64,000 bases of DNA from Buttiauxella sp. B2 (GTDB lineage Bacteria; Pseudomonadota; Gammaproteobacteria; Enterobacterales; Enterobacteriaceae): NCBI RefSeq assembly GCF_006376615.1, contig NZ_VEXQ01000008.1:62001-126000 (forward strand). The letters are read 5' to 3'. The stretch's first letter is position 1. Each line of letters starts with the position of its first letter. The notes below the pieces were generated by a model. It saw only the letters and a program-made list of their open reading frames with translations. It was not told where the DNA came from and made no database searches. The translations under genes were made by a program, and so were the position numbers. Shown one piece after another: positions 38,521-47,879 of this stretch.

Positions 38521-39554
38521 TCAATAACCACACGCTCAGAGGAACCAGAAGCTTTGATCCTACCAATTTTCCAGGCGTTTTCACCTTTTGCAGTCAAAAA
38601 CGCGATGGCTTTATCAGCTTCTTCAGCAGGCAGTGCGATAAGCATACCGACGCCGCAGTTAAAGGTGCGGTACATCTCATGACGGCTGATATTCCCGGCT
38701 TGTTGCAGCCAGTTGAATACCGCAGGCCATTGCCATGAGGACTCGGCGATAACCGCCTGAGTGTTGTCTGGTAGAACGCGAGGGATATTTTCCCAGAAGC
38801 CGCCGCCTGTGAGGTGCGCAATCGCGTGAACGTCTACCTGCTCAATCAGCTCCAGAATCGATTTCACGTAGATGCGAGTCGGTTCGAGGAGGTGATCTGC
38901 CAGTGGTTTGCCTTCAAGTTCGGTGGTCAGCGGGTCAGTCCTGCTTACTTCCAGTACTTTGCGCACCAAAGAGTAGCCGTTAGAGTGTGGTCCGCTGGAC
39001 GCAAGTGCAATAAGCACATCGCCGTCGGCCACTTTAGAACCGTCAATAATCTCAGATTTCTCGACCACGCCAACGCAGAAGCCAGCAACATCATAATCTT
39101 CGCCGTGATACATCCCCGGCATTTCGGCTGTTTCGCCACCGACTAATGCACAGCCAGATTGCAGACAACCTTCGGCAATGCCAGTGATAACGCTTGCAGC
39201 GGTTTCAACTTCAAGTTTGCCGGTTGCGTAGTAATCGAGGAAAAACAATGGCTCAGCGCCCTGTACAACCAGGTCGTTCACACACATGGCGACTAAATCG
39301 ATGCCGATTGTGTCGTGACGTTTTAAATCCATGGCCAGACGCAGCTTAGTCCCCACACCGTCAGTGCCGGAAACCAGAACGGGTTCACGATACTTTTGAG
39401 GTAACGCGCACAGCGCACCGAAACCGCCCAATCCACCCATCACTTCCGGGCGGCGGGTTTTTTTCACTACGCCTTTGATTTTATCGACCAGAGCGTTACC
39501 AGCATCAATATCAACACCGGCATCTTTATAGCTGAGAGAGGTTTTGTCGGTCAC
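38517..39554 (-). CDS. purM: Phosphoribosylformylglycinamidine cyclo-ligase
   Basis: The protein has 345 residues, the E. coli length. It is an AIR synthetase with the ATP-binding segments [24 protein letters not shown] and the glycine-rich [13 protein letters not shown]. It forms aminoimidazole ribotide from FGAM. It is the first gene of the purMN operon, with a four-base overlap into purN. A canonical PurR operator covers its -35 region. Confidence 0.98.
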   Translation of the reverse strand: MTDKTSLSYKDAGVDIDAGNALVDKIKGVVKKTRRPEVMGGLGGFGALCALPQKYREPVLVSGTDGVGTKLRLAMDLKRHDTIGIDLVAMCVNDLVVQGAEPLFFLDYYATGKLEVETAASVITGIAEGCLQSGCALVGGETAEMPGMYHGEDYDVAGFCVGVVEKSEIIDGSKVADGDVLIALASSGPHSNGYSLVRKVLEVSRTDPLTTELEGKPLADHLLEPTRIYVKSILELIEQVDVHAIAHLTGGGFWENIPRVLPDNTQAVIAESSWQWPAVFNWLQQAGNISRHEMYRTFNCGVGMLIALPAEEADKAIAFLTAKGENAWKIGRIKASGSSERVVIE

Positions 39555-39596
39555 TGCTAAGTCCCCGCGGATGGGTTAGTAATAAAAAACGCCGCA

Positions 39597-39625
39597 ATTC
39601 TAACAGTGCAGGCAAACGTTTGCGA
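39597..39625 (-). promoter_or_regulatory. purM promoter with PurR operator
   Basis: The palindrome gcaaacgtttgc (39612-39623) is the PurR consensus core. On the minus strand a -10 TAGAAT (39602-39597) lies 17 bp from a -35-like TCGCAA (39625-39620), so the operator overlaps the -35, as expected for repression. Confidence 0.88.
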
Positions 39626-39679
39626 GCCTCTTATTCAGCGGGATGTAATTATTATTGATATATACTCAATCCAGTCTAG

Positions 39680-39693
39680 TTGATCTTGATCAA
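39680..39693. promoter_or_regulatory. Perfect FNR-type palindrome between purM and upp
   Basis: TTGAT-CTTG-ATCAA fits the FNR consensus fully. It lies about 53 bp upstream of the predicted upp start and about 85 bp upstream of the purM -10. The spacing is not that of a normal class II activator site, so its use is unclear. Confidence 0.45.
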
Positions 39694-39727
39694 CCCCAAT
39701 ACCTGTGGCGCCGCTATGAAAAAGCGG

Positions 39728-39733
39728 TATAAT
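39728..39733 (+). promoter_or_regulatory. -10 element of upp
   Basis: A perfect TATAAT lies 47 bp before the upp ATG. Downstream, gcgattttttttg gives a T-rich initially transcribed region, which may permit slippage-type control by UTP as described for other pyrimidine-related promoters. No good -35 is visible. Confidence 0.6.
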
Positions 39734-39779
39734 CCGGCGATTTTTTTTGTGGTGGCCAACTATCTCGGGGAGAAAGAGT

Positions 39780-40406
39780 ATGAAGATCGTGGAAGTCAAA
39801 CACCCACTCGTCAAACACAAGCTGGGCCTGATGCGTGAGAACGACATTAGCACCAAACGCTTTCGTGAACTCGCCTCAGAAGTTGGCAGCTTGCTGACTT
39901 ACGAAGCTACGGCGGATCTGGAAACTGAGAAAGTCACTATCGAAGGCTGGAACGGCCCGGTAGAGATTGATCAGATCAAAGGTAAGAAGATTACTGTTGT
40001 GCCAATTCTGCGTGCCGGTCTGGGCATGATGGAAGGTGTGCTGGAAAACGTACCAAGCGCACGTATCAGCGTTGTGGGTATCTATCGTAATGAAGAAACC
40101 CTGGAGCCAGTACCGTACTTCCAGAAACTGGTTTCAAACATTGAAGAGCGTATGGCGCTGGTGGTTGACCCAATGCTGGCAACTGGTGGCTCTATGATTG
40201 CAACCATCGACCTGCTGAAAAATGCCGGTTGTTCTAGCATCAAGGTGCTGGTTCTGGTGGCAGCACCTGAAGGTATTGCAGCGCTGGAAAAAGCGCACCC
40301 GGATGTAGAACTGTTTACAGCTTCTATCGATCAGGGCCTGAACGAGCACGGATACATTATTCCGGGACTCGGCGATGCCGGCGATAAGATATTTGGTACT
40401 AAATAA
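39780..40406 (+). CDS. upp: Uracil phosphoribosyltransferase
   Basis: The protein has 208 residues, the E. coli length. The PRPP-binding motif is [12 protein letters not shown], and the uracil-binding C-terminus is [18 protein letters not shown]. It salvages uracil to UMP. The ATG at 39780 follows GGGGAGA and gives [16 protein letters not shown]. It forms an operon with uraA 84 bp downstream, with a hairpin between them. Confidence 0.98.
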   Translation: MKIVEVKHPLVKHKLGLMRENDISTKRFRELASEVGSLLTYEATADLETEKVTIEGWNGPVEIDQIKGKKITVVPILRAGLGMMEGVLENVPSARISVVGIYRNEETLEPVPYFQKLVSNIEERMALVVDPMLATGGSMIATIDLLKNAGCSSIKVLVLVAAPEGIAALEKAHPDVELFTASIDQGLNEHGYIIPGLGDAGDKIFGTK

Positions 40407-40413
40407 TAAAATG

Positions 40414-40440
40414 AGCCGACTTCGATAGTCGGCTTTTTTT
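40414..40440 (+). terminator. Hairpin with T-run between upp and uraA
   Basis: The stem agccgac/gtcggct (40414-40420 and 40428-40434) is followed by eight T. It is probably a partial terminator inside the upp-uraA unit. Confidence 0.8.
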
Positions 40441-40490
40441 TGATTTGTTCGACCCATTATTTCTAAAAACAAGACTCAGAGGAAAACAAC

Positions 40491-41777
40491 ATGACACGCC
40501 GCGCCATTGGGGTGAGTGAAAGACCACCCCTGTTGCAAACGATACCGTTAAGTTTGCAACACCTGTTCGCCATGTTTGGTGCCACCGTTCTGGTGCCAAT
40601 CCTGTTCCACATTAATCCGGCGACGGTGCTGCTATTTAACGGGATTGGGACACTGCTGTATCTCTTTATCTGTAAAGGCAAAATCCCGGCGTATCTGGGT
40701 TCCAGTTTTGCATTTATTTCACCTGTGCTGCTGCTGCTGCCGCTGGGTTATGAAGTGGCGCTGGGTGGTTTTATCATGTGTGGCGTGCTGTTTTGTATTG
40801 TGGCGCTGATTGTTAAAAAAGCCGGTACTGGCTGGCTGGATGTGATGTTCCCACCAGCGGCAATGGGCGCGATTGTTGCTGTTATCGGGCTTGAACTGGC
40901 GGGAGTCGCCGCGAATATGGCGGGTTTATTACCTGCTGATGGCACATCACCAGACTCAACCACCATTATCATTTCGCTTGTCACGCTAGCGGTCACGATC
41001 TTTGGTTCTGTCCTGTTCCGTGGTTTCCTGGCAATAATTCCAATTCTTATCGGTGTTCTGGCTGGGTATGCACTTTCCTTCGCCATGGGCGTGGTTGATG
41101 TTACTCCAATTGTTGAAGCGCACTGGTTTGCCTTGCCAACCTTCTACACACCGCGTTTTGAGTGGTTTGCCATCTTCACCATTCTGCCTGCGGCTCTCGT
41201 GGTTATCGCTGAGCACGTTGGCCACCTGGTGGTAACGGCGAATATTGTGAAGAAAGATTTGATTCGTGACCCAGGTCTGCATCGCTCGATGTTTGCGAAT
41301 GGGATTTCGACTATCTTCTCTGGTTTCTTTGGCTCTACACCAAACACCACTTATGGCGAGAATATTGGCGTAATGGCGATTACCCGTGTTTATTCCACTT
41401 GGGTTATTGGCGGAGCAGCGATTCTGGCGATTCTTCTCTCTTGCGTAGGTAAACTCGCCGCAGCGATACAAATTATCCCGGTTCCGGTAATGGGCGGTGT
41501 TTCACTGCTGCTGTACGGCGTGATTGGCGCATCCGGTATTCGCGTGTTGATCGAATCGAAAGTGGATTACAGCAAAGCACAAAACCTGATCCTGACTTCA
41601 GTTATCTTGATAATCGGAGTGAGTGGCGCGAAAGTGCACATTGGCGCAGCTGAGCTGAAAGGTATGGCACTGGCGACCATCGTTGGCGTGGGCCTTAGTC
41701 TTATCTTCAAACTTATCAGTGTCTTGCGCCCAGAAGAAGTGGTGCTGGATGCCGAAGAAAGCGACGTAAAATCGTAG
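40491..41777 (+). CDS. uraA: Uracil permease (uracil:proton symporter)
   Basis: The protein has 428 residues (E. coli 429), a nucleobase-ascorbate/UraA family transporter with 14 membrane segments. Family motifs include the substrate-site glutamate in VVIAEHVGHL and the region GSTPNTTYGENIGV. It imports uracil for Upp. The ATG at 40491 follows AGAGGA. The C-terminal tail ends in a short acidic segment. Confidence 0.97.
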   Translation: MTRRAIGVSERPPLLQTIPLSLQHLFAMFGATVLVPILFHINPATVLLFNGIGTLLYLFICKGKIPAYLGSSFAFISPVLLLLPLGYEVALGGFIMCGVLFCIVALIVKKAGTGWLDVMFPPAAMGAIVAVIGLELAGVAANMAGLLPADGTSPDSTTIIISLVTLAVTIFGSVLFRGFLAIIPILIGVLAGYALSFAMGVVDVTPIVEAHWFALPTFYTPRFEWFAIFTILPAALVVIAEHVGHLVVTANIVKKDLIRDPGLHRSMFANGISTIFSGFFGSTPNTTYGENIGVMAITRVYSTWVIGGAAILAILLSCVGKLAAAIQIIPVPVMGGVSLLLYGVIGASGIRVLIESKVDYSKAQNLILTSVILIIGVSGAKVHIGAAELKGMALATIVGVGLSLIFKLISVLRPEEVVLDAEESDVKS

Positions 41778-41789
41778 TTCTGCTTCAAG

Positions 41790-41810
41790 CCGGGCGGCGT
41801 GTTCGCCCGG
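41790..41810 (+). terminator. Probable terminator after uraA
   Basis: The stem ccgggcg/cgcccgg (41790-41796 and 41804-41810) is followed by a short, interrupted T tail. Confidence 0.6.
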
Positions 41811-41876
41811 TTCTACTGCTCGCCAATTCTGTGATAGACTCTCTGCGTTTTTCTGCCTGTTATGGTTGAGGTAATT

Positions 41877-42578
41877 CTGAATACGCCGGCACAGCTCTCA
41901 CTGCCACTCTATTTGCCTGATGACGAAACTTTTGCAAGTTTCTGGCCGGGTGATAACCCTTCTTTACTTGCCGCACTCCAGTCCGTGCTCCGTCAGGATC
42001 ACAGCGGATATATCTATTTCTGGTCGCGAGAAGGAGGAGGGCGCAGCCATTTGTTGCATGCCGCCTGCGCAGAATTGTCACAACGTGGCGAAGCTGTCGG
42101 TTATGTGCCGCTAGATAAACGCACCTGGTTTGTTCCAGAAGTACTGGATGGCATGGAGCAGCTTTCGTTGGTGTGTATCGACAACATTGAGTGTGTTGCT
42201 GGTGATGAACTGTGGGAAATGGCGATTTTTAATCTCTACAACCGCATTCTGGAATCAGGAAAAACTCGTCTGTTGATTACCGGCGATCGTCCACCACGCC
42301 AACTCAATCTACAATTGCCTGATCTTGCCTCGCGCCTTGATTGGGGGCAAATCTACAAGCTGCAACCTTTGTCAGATGATGACAAACTCCAGGCCCTGCA
42401 ACTACGTGCCAGACTGCGCGGGTTTGAATTACCCGAGGACGTAGGACGTTTCCTGTTAAAACGGTTGGATCGAGAAATGCGTACACTGTTTACGACGCTC
42501 GATCAGCTTGATCTTGCCTCGATTACTGCGCAGCGTAAGTTGACGATCCCGTTTGTGAAAGAGATTCTCGGGCTTTGA
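41877..42578 (+). CDS. hda: DnaA inactivator Hda
   Basis: The protein has 233 residues (E. coli Hda 233) when started at the CTG at 41877. This matches the CUG start described for E. coli: [19 protein letters not shown] follows, and GAGGT lies at the right distance upstream. An ATG five codons earlier (41862) would give MVEVI in front and would place that GAGGT inside the gene. It is an AAA+ protein with a clamp-binding motif near the N-terminus (QLSLPL) and the box VII/sensor region [14 protein letters not shown]. With the sliding clamp it stimulates ATP hydrolysis by DnaA, preventing over-initiation. Confidence 0.94.
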   Translation: MNTPAQLSLPLYLPDDETFASFWPGDNPSLLAALQSVLRQDHSGYIYFWSREGGGRSHLLHAACAELSQRGEAVGYVPLDKRTWFVPEVLDGMEQLSLVCIDNIECVAGDELWEMAIFNLYNRILESGKTRLLITGDRPPRQLNLQLPDLASRLDWGQIYKLQPLSDDDKLQALQLRARLRGFELPEDVGRFLLKRLDREMRTLFTTLDQLDLASITAQRKLTIPFVKEILGL

Positions 42579-42585
42579 TCTTATT

Positions 42586-42604
42586 CCCTCTCCTGGGGAG
42601 AGGG
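42586..42604. repeat. Short palindromic intergenic repeat unit
   Basis: ccctctcc-tgg-ggagaggg followed by ttaggttgggg resembles the common enterobacterial intergenic hairpin of the ccctctcc...ggagagggttagggtgaggg type. It lies between the convergent hda and yfgD genes and may act as their terminator. Confidence 0.5.
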
Positions 42605-42630
42605 TTAGGTTGGGGCGTCAAATAGCAGGA

Positions 42631-42987
42631 TTACAAAATTTCCAGCACTGACTCCGGCGGGCGGCCAATTCGTGCTTCGCCATTCGCCAGGACAATCGGG
42701 CGTTCAATCAATTTCGGATTATCAACCATCGCCTTGATTAACTGCTCTTCACTCAGCGTTTGATCTGCCAGATTCAGCTCCTTATACAAATCCTCTTTCT
42801 GACGCATAAGGTCACGTGCGCTGGCAAAATCTAATTTGCTCAGCAAAGATTTGATTGTTGCGGCATCTGGTGGGGTTTCCAGATACAACACGACTTCGGG
42901 TTCTACGCCATTTGCTTTTAGCAGGCTTAACGTTTCACGGCTCTTCGAGCAGCGAGGATTGTGATAAATAGAAACGGCTGTAGACAT
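42631..42987 (-). CDS. yfgD: ArsC-family oxidoreductase YfgD
   Basis: The protein has 118 residues with a thioredoxin-like ArsC fold. The N-terminal NPRCSKSRETLSLL carries the catalytic Cys as in glutaredoxin-dependent arsenate reductases, and the C-terminal RPIVLANGEARIGRPPE is typical. No ars genes are nearby, so a true arsenate role is unproven. It follows bepA by 11 nt, an arrangement shared with E. coli. Confidence 0.93.
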   Translation of the reverse strand: MSTAVSIYHNPRCSKSRETLSLLKANGVEPEVVLYLETPPDAATIKSLLSKLDFASARDLMRQKEDLYKELNLADQTLSEEQLIKAMVDNPKLIERPIVLANGEARIGRPPESVLEIL

Positions 42988-42998
42988 CGTAACTCCTG

Positions 42999-44462
42999 TT
43001 ACATCTTAGAATACTGAAGGAAGCGTTTTTGCAATTCGCGGAATTGGTCTATTCGCGCATCATAACGAGCTTGTTGCAAACTACCCAATTTCACCTGACC
43101 ACTGGCGCTACTGAGCAGCGAAATTGCCTGGTCGATTCGTCCGACAAGGGCCATTACTTCTGCGCGTGCGGCGAGTTCCTGGTCACGATTACCTAGTGCC
43201 GCTTCGGATTGGGCTAATAAGTCCCAGCCATTGCTGTCATCCGGATGAGAAAACGTATAACGATTAAGAATGGCTGCGGCCTGAGCGGGCTGTTTTGCCT
43301 GAACGTAGGCGTTAGCAAGGTTAAGTTGCAGCACCGGGTTTTGTTTTAGGTCAGGCGCATTTTTCAGCCGGTTAATTGCATCTGCGGATTTATTCTGCCC
43401 AAGGTCGATATCCGTGGATAAATCGAGATACCAGGTATTGGCTGGTTGAGCGGCTAAAAGCGGTTGTAAAAGTTTACGAGCTTCCTCCCACTTATCAGCG
43501 CCCATTGCCTGAAGCGCACGGCCATAAGTTGCTGCATGCTGTTCACGAATATTGCCTTTCGACCAGCTATCCAATAAATCGGTGGTTAGCTGATTGCGAC
43601 CAGAATTGTACATGCCAAGAGTACGTGCTTTTGCAAAGTAAAAATCTTCAGAAGATTGCACCACCACTGGGCGCATTTGGTTAGCACGGTTACGAGCATC
43701 GGCCAGACGGCTTTCCGGTAATGGGTGGGTAAGCAGAATTTCTGGCGGGCGAGAGGAATAACGCGACTGATCGAGCAGTTTTTCAAGGAATGTCGGCATG
43801 GCTTGCGGATCAAAACCAGAACGTTGTAACACTTGAATACCGATGCGGTCTGCTTCTTGTTCGTTTTGCTGAGTGAAACTGATCATGCCTTGCTGCGTTC
43901 CTGCAAGCGTCCCACTCAATGCTGCCATACCTGCTTGCGGGCTGGCCATCGCCAGTAAAATAGAACCTAACGCGCCAACCCAGGTGAGTGGGGCGTTCTT
44001 TTTCTGATCTTCCATAGCACGTGCCAGGTGACGTTGCGTAACGTGCGAAATTTCGTGCGCCATTACGGATGCAAGCTGGCTTTCGTTATCAGAGTAACGG
44101 AATAACGCCGAATGAAGCACAACATTGCCGCCAAAGAAGGCAAAGGCGTTGATTTCATCGTTGTTGATCAGGAAGAAATGAAACGGTGTCTTAACGGAAT
44201 CTGCGTGGCTAACCAGGCGCATACCCAGTTTATTAATGTACTGCACGAGCAAAGGATCATTGATTAATGGGGCACTGCCTCGAAGTTGGCGGACATAATA
44301 GTCGCCCATCTGCAGTTCCTGGCCGATTGACAGTGTGCTTCCGGCTGTTGTTCCCATATCTGGCAGCTGATCGGAAACATCCGCAAAGGCTGGAGTTGCC
44401 GGGCCCGCGAGCACGGCTGCCATTAGCGTTACAACCAGCGATTTTTTCAACTGCTTGAACAT
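42999..44462 (-). CDS. bepA: Periplasmic metalloprotease/chaperone BepA
   Basis: The protein has 487 residues, the E. coli length. A cleavable signal peptide (AGPATPAFA) is followed by an M48 zinc metalloprotease domain with HEISH (His136, Glu137, His140) and the third-ligand region EQEADRIG, then a C-terminal TPR domain (about 310-487). BepA assists LptD assembly and degrades stalled outer-membrane proteins. In E. coli it is under SigmaE. Upstream here, GAACAA and GTCGAA spaced by 15 bp (minus strand) could be such a promoter, but the match is weak. Confidence 0.97.
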   Translation of the reverse strand: MFKQLKKSLVVTLMAAVLAGPATPAFADVSDQLPDMGTTAGSTLSIGQELQMGDYYVRQLRGSAPLINDPLLVQYINKLGMRLVSHADSVKTPFHFFLINNDEINAFAFFGGNVVLHSALFRYSDNESQLASVMAHEISHVTQRHLARAMEDQKKNAPLTWVGALGSILLAMASPQAGMAALSGTLAGTQQGMISFTQQNEQEADRIGIQVLQRSGFDPQAMPTFLEKLLDQSRYSSRPPEILLTHPLPESRLADARNRANQMRPVVVQSSEDFYFAKARTLGMYNSGRNQLTTDLLDSWSKGNIREQHAATYGRALQAMGADKWEEARKLLQPLLAAQPANTWYLDLSTDIDLGQNKSADAINRLKNAPDLKQNPVLQLNLANAYVQAKQPAQAAAILNRYTFSHPDDSNGWDLLAQSEAALGNRDQELAARAEVMALVGRIDQAISLLSSASGQVKLGSLQQARYDARIDQFRELQKRFLQYSKM

Positions 44463-44674
44463 ACGTCCTGTCCTGTTTAATCAAAGTTAATCTTCGACAT
44501 GTAATACGTGAATTTGTTCGCATACAAAGTTGAACTGTAGCCCACAGCATGACTGAGACCTATCTTAATCTAAGACAATTTTAAACTGCCACTGAACAGA
44601 GATAAAAAGCGAAGTCTTTACTGTGACATTTAGATACAATCTGTCCTCGCACAATGCTGTCACGGAAGGGATTT

Positions 44675-45745
44675 ATGCTTGAAATGTTGTTGCAGTGGTA
44701 TCGACGACGGTTTAGCGACCCGGAAGCTATCGCTCTGCTGGTAATTCTGGTTGCAGGGTTTGTTATCCTGTTCTTCTTCCATGGACTGTTAGCGCCATTG
44801 TTAGTGGCGATTGTGCTGGCTTATTTGCTGGAGTGGCCAACTGCGCGGCTTCAGCGTGTTGGATGTTCCCGTACCTGGTCAACAACGATTGTGCTGGTGT
44901 TGTTTGTTGGTATTTTGCTGTTGATGGTATTGGTGGTGGCACCTGTTGCCTGGCAACAAGGCATCAATCTGATTCGAGATATGCCAGGGATGCTCAACAA
45001 ACTCTCTGATTTTGCCGCAACGCTGCCTAAGCGTTATCCGGCTCTGGTTGACGCGGGCATTATTGATGCTATGGCCGAGAGCATGCGTGGGCGCATGATG
45101 GGTATGGGCGATCAGGTTGTGAAATTTTCGCTTGCCTCCTTGGTTGGTTTGTTAACACTGGCAATTTATTTGGTGTTAGTTCCACTGATGGTATTCTTCC
45201 TGGTCAAAGATAAAGAGCAGATGCTGAATGCTGTGCGCCGCGTTTTGCCACGTAACCGTGGGCTTGCGGGGCAAGTCTGGCAGGAAATGAATCAGCAAAT
45301 TACTAATTATATCCGCGGCAAAGTATTGGAAATGCTAGTAGTGGGTGTGGTGACGTATATCGGCTTTGTGGTTTTTGGCTTGAACTACTCGCTGCTATTG
45401 GCGGTGTTGGTGGGCTTCTCGGTTCTGATTCCTTACATCGGCGCGTTTGTTGTCACGATCCCGGTAGTGTGTGTGGCGCTTTTCCAGTTTGGTCTTGGTC
45501 CGGAGTTTTGGACGTTGTTTGCCGTATACTTAATCATTCAGGCATTGGATGGCAACCTGCTGGTGCCAGTGCTATTTTCCGAAGCGGTAAACCTGCACCC
45601 GTTGGTGATTATACTTTCCGTGGTGATTTTTGGTGGTCTGTGGGGATTTTGGGGGGTGTTCTTCGCCATCCCACTCGCTACGCTGATTAAAGCGGTGGTA
45701 CATGCCTGGCCGGACAGTATGTTGATAGACGACAAGCCAAATTAG
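44675..45745 (+). CDS. perM: AI-2E family inner-membrane permease PerM
   Basis: The protein has 356 residues (E. coli 353) and about eight membrane segments, in the AI-2E transporter superfamily (UPF0118). The motif region SLLLAVLVGFSVLIPYIGAF and the end GGLWGFWGVFFAIPLATLIKAV are well conserved. Its transport substrate is not established. I chose the ATG at 44675 because AAGGG precedes it and it gives MLEMLLQWYRRRF, as in E. coli. It converges with bcp; in E. coli the hyf operon lies between them. Confidence 0.93.
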   Translation: MLEMLLQWYRRRFSDPEAIALLVILVAGFVILFFFHGLLAPLLVAIVLAYLLEWPTARLQRVGCSRTWSTTIVLVLFVGILLLMVLVVAPVAWQQGINLIRDMPGMLNKLSDFAATLPKRYPALVDAGIIDAMAESMRGRMMGMGDQVVKFSLASLVGLLTLAIYLVLVPLMVFFLVKDKEQMLNAVRRVLPRNRGLAGQVWQEMNQQITNYIRGKVLEMLVVGVVTYIGFVVFGLNYSLLLAVLVGFSVLIPYIGAFVVTIPVVCVALFQFGLGPEFWTLFAVYLIIQALDGNLLVPVLFSEAVNLHPLVIILSVVIFGGLWGFWGVFFAIPLATLIKAVVHAWPDSMLIDDKPN

Positions 45746-45752
45746 AGACAGT

Positions 45753-45779
45753 AAAAAGCCGACGTGAAGTCGGCTTTTT
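45753..45779. terminator. Bidirectional terminator between perM and bcp
   Basis: A perfect stem, aaaaagccgac (45753-45763) and gtcggcttttt (45769-45779), serves both convergent genes. Confidence 0.9.
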
Positions 45780-45796
45780 TAATACAGCCCGCACAA

Positions 45797-46267
45797 TTAA
45801 GCGTTTTCTTTCAGCCAGTTCACCACAATATCGTGATGGTTGCTGGTTTTGAAATCATCAAATACTTTCTCGACTTTCCCTTCGCCATCCAGCAGGAAGC
45901 TAATCCGATGGATGCCATCGTAGGTTTTTCCCATAAACGATTTCTCGCCCCAGACACCAAATTGCTCACAGACTTGATGGTCTTCATCAGAAAGCAGTGT
46001 GAAGTTGAGTAACTCTTTTTCGGCAAAACGTGAAAGCTTTTCTGGTTTGTCCGTGCTGATACCCAGCACTTCCACACCACTTTTTTTCAACGCATCCATG
46101 TTGTCGCGCAAACCACATGCTTGCACGGTGCAGCCTGGTGTCATCGCTTTAGGATAGAAATAAACCAGAACGCGCTGTCCCTGGAAGTCGGTTAAATTTA
46201 TTTGCTCGCCGTCTTGATCAGGCAGGCTAAATTTCGGTGCGATATCACCGGCTTTCAGTGGGCTCAT
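45797..46267 (-). CDS. bcp: Thioredoxin-dependent thiol peroxidase (peroxiredoxin Q)
   Basis: The protein has 156 residues, the E. coli length. The peroxidatic Cys is in TPGCTVQACGLRD, and the second Cys of the pair is five residues later. It reduces hydrogen and organic peroxides in the cytoplasm. It follows gcvR by 14 nt on the same strand, as in E. coli. Confidence 0.97.
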   Translation of the reverse strand: MSPLKAGDIAPKFSLPDQDGEQINLTDFQGQRVLVYFYPKAMTPGCTVQACGLRDNMDALKKSGVEVLGISTDKPEKLSRFAEKELLNFTLLSDEDHQVCEQFGVWGEKSFMGKTYDGIHRISFLLDGEGKVEKVFDDFKTSNHHDIVVNWLKENA

Positions 46268-46281
46268 TACAACTCTCCGTC

Positions 46282-46839
46282 TTAATCATCTTGCTGTGGA
46301 TAATTCACAACGTTAATACTGCCCTGTGCTTTGAGTTCTGTACAGAGGGCCTTGAAAGCATCTTCGATCACGCTCGCATCCTGAGAGGCGGGACTATGAG
46401 CTGTAATTTGAATGTATAGCTGCGGTGGCGTCCCATCCTGGGTCGGTTGGGTACGGGAACTCAACTCGGCAATATTCATATGGTGAATATCAAAAAGATT
46501 GGTGAAACGCTCGATTAAATGAGGTGAGTCGGTCACTTCTACCTGCACCCAGACTGTTGCGGGCATCGCTGGGCGCTCTTGCGCGGCGGTACGCTTCATC
46601 ACAATCAGTAAATCCAGCTCTGCGCCTTTAAGCGGTAGCGTCGATTCAATCAGGGTTATTGCATTCCAACTGCCCGATAGCAGCATAATAAACGTGAACT
46701 CTTCACCGAGCATAGCCAGGCGACTGTCTTCGATATTACAGCCGCAACTGCTCACATGGCGGGTGATGGTATTAACAATACCAGGCCTGTCCGCCCCAAG
46801 GGCTGTGATGACCAAATAATGGTGTGGTGAGGGAGTCAA
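46282..46839 (-). CDS. gcvR: Glycine cleavage system transcriptional repressor GcvR
   Basis: The protein has 185 residues (E. coli 190) with two ACT domains (about 5-85 and 90-175; YLVITALGADRPGIVNTITR opens the first). GcvR binds GcvA and, depending on glycine, blocks activation of gcvTHP. I chose the TTG at 46839 because AGGA lies at the right distance and the sequence TPSPHHYLVITALG then aligns with the E. coli start. The open frame runs 41 codons further upstream, without support. It is divergent from dapA. Confidence 0.93.
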   Translation of the reverse strand: MTPSPHHYLVITALGADRPGIVNTITRHVSSCGCNIEDSRLAMLGEEFTFIMLLSGSWNAITLIESTLPLKGAELDLLIVMKRTAAQERPAMPATVWVQVEVTDSPHLIERFTNLFDIHHMNIAELSSRTQPTQDGTPPQLYIQITAHSPASQDASVIEDAFKALCTELKAQGSINVVNYPQQDD

Positions 46840-46984
46840 ACGTATTCTTCCTGTGAATCGGTGAGATATCATAAGGAAAGCACAAAAAAAACTTGCGTAC
46901 AACCGTGTAGCGTCACCTGGTGACTTGCTTTTGATCCTGCACCAAACGTACCATTGAGACACTTGTTAGCACAGAGGATGGCCA

Positions 46985-47863
46985 ATGTTCACTGGAAGTA
47001 TTGTCGCGCTTGTGACGCCGATGGATGAGAAAGGTAATGTCTGCCGGTCAAGCCTGAAAAAACTGATTGATTACCATGTCGCCAGCGGAACCTCGGCGAT
47101 TGTTTCGGTAGGGACTACCGGAGAGTCAGCTACGTTGAGCCATGACGAACACGGTGACGTAGTAATGCTGACGCTGGAACTGGCCGATGGCCGTATTCCC
47201 GTTATCGCAGGGACTGGCGCTAATGCTACCTCTGAAGCTATCTCCCTGACCAAGCGTTTTGAAAACAGCGGTATTGTGGGCTGCCTGACGGTAACGCCGT
47301 ACTACAACCGTCCAACCCAGGAAGGGCTATATCAGCACTTCAAAGCGATTGCCGAAAGCACTGACCTGCCGCAGATGCTGTACAATGTACCGTCTCGTAC
47401 CGGTTGCGACATGCTGCCTGAAACCGTAGGCCGTCTGGCTAAGATTAAAAATATTATCGGTATCAAAGAAGCAACTGGGAACTTAACACGAGTAAACCAG
47501 ATCAAAGTGCTGGTTGAAGATAACTTCATCCTGGTTAGCGGTGATGACGCCAGTGCGCTGGACTTCATGCAATTAGGTGGCCACGGTGTGATTTCTGTGA
47601 CGGCAAACGTAGCCGCGCGTGAAATGGCAGAAGTGTGTAAACTGGCCGCCAATGGGCAATATGCGCAAGCGCGCGCTATCAATGAACGTTTGATGCCGCT
47701 GCACAATAAATTATTTGTAGAACCCAATCCTATCCCAGTGAAATGGGCTTGTAGGGAGTTGGGACTTGTGGCAACCGATACCTTACGCCTGCCAATGACA
47801 CCGCTGACTGAATCCAGTCATCCGGTGATTATTAGTGCGCTTAAGCATGCTGGTTTGCTGTAA
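46985..47863 (+). CDS. dapA: 4-hydroxy-tetrahydrodipicolinate synthase
   Basis: The protein has 292 residues, the E. coli length. It is a TIM-barrel lyase with the substrate loop GTTGESATL, the catalytic Tyr in YNVPSRTG and the Schiff-base Lys in GIKEATGN. It makes HTPA from pyruvate and aspartate semialdehyde for lysine and meso-diaminopimelate; dapE of the same pathway is also in this window. bamC starts 16 nt downstream. No lysine riboswitch is visible ahead of it. Confidence 0.98.
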   Translation: MFTGSIVALVTPMDEKGNVCRSSLKKLIDYHVASGTSAIVSVGTTGESATLSHDEHGDVVMLTLELADGRIPVIAGTGANATSEAISLTKRFENSGIVGCLTVTPYYNRPTQEGLYQHFKAIAESTDLPQMLYNVPSRTGCDMLPETVGRLAKIKNIIGIKEATGNLTRVNQIKVLVEDNFILVSGDDASALDFMQLGGHGVISVTANVAAREMAEVCKLAANGQYAQARAINERLMPLHNKLFVEPNPIPVKWACRELGLVATDTLRLPMTPLTESSHPVIISALKHAGLL

Positions 47864-47879
47864 AGTTTAGGGAGATTTG

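Noticed and set aside
46840-46984. Longer N-terminus for GcvR and possible lysine riboswitch ahead of dapA
   Set aside because: The upstream codons do not align with GcvR and lack a ribosome site. The gap is too short and lacks the conserved lysine-riboswitch elements.
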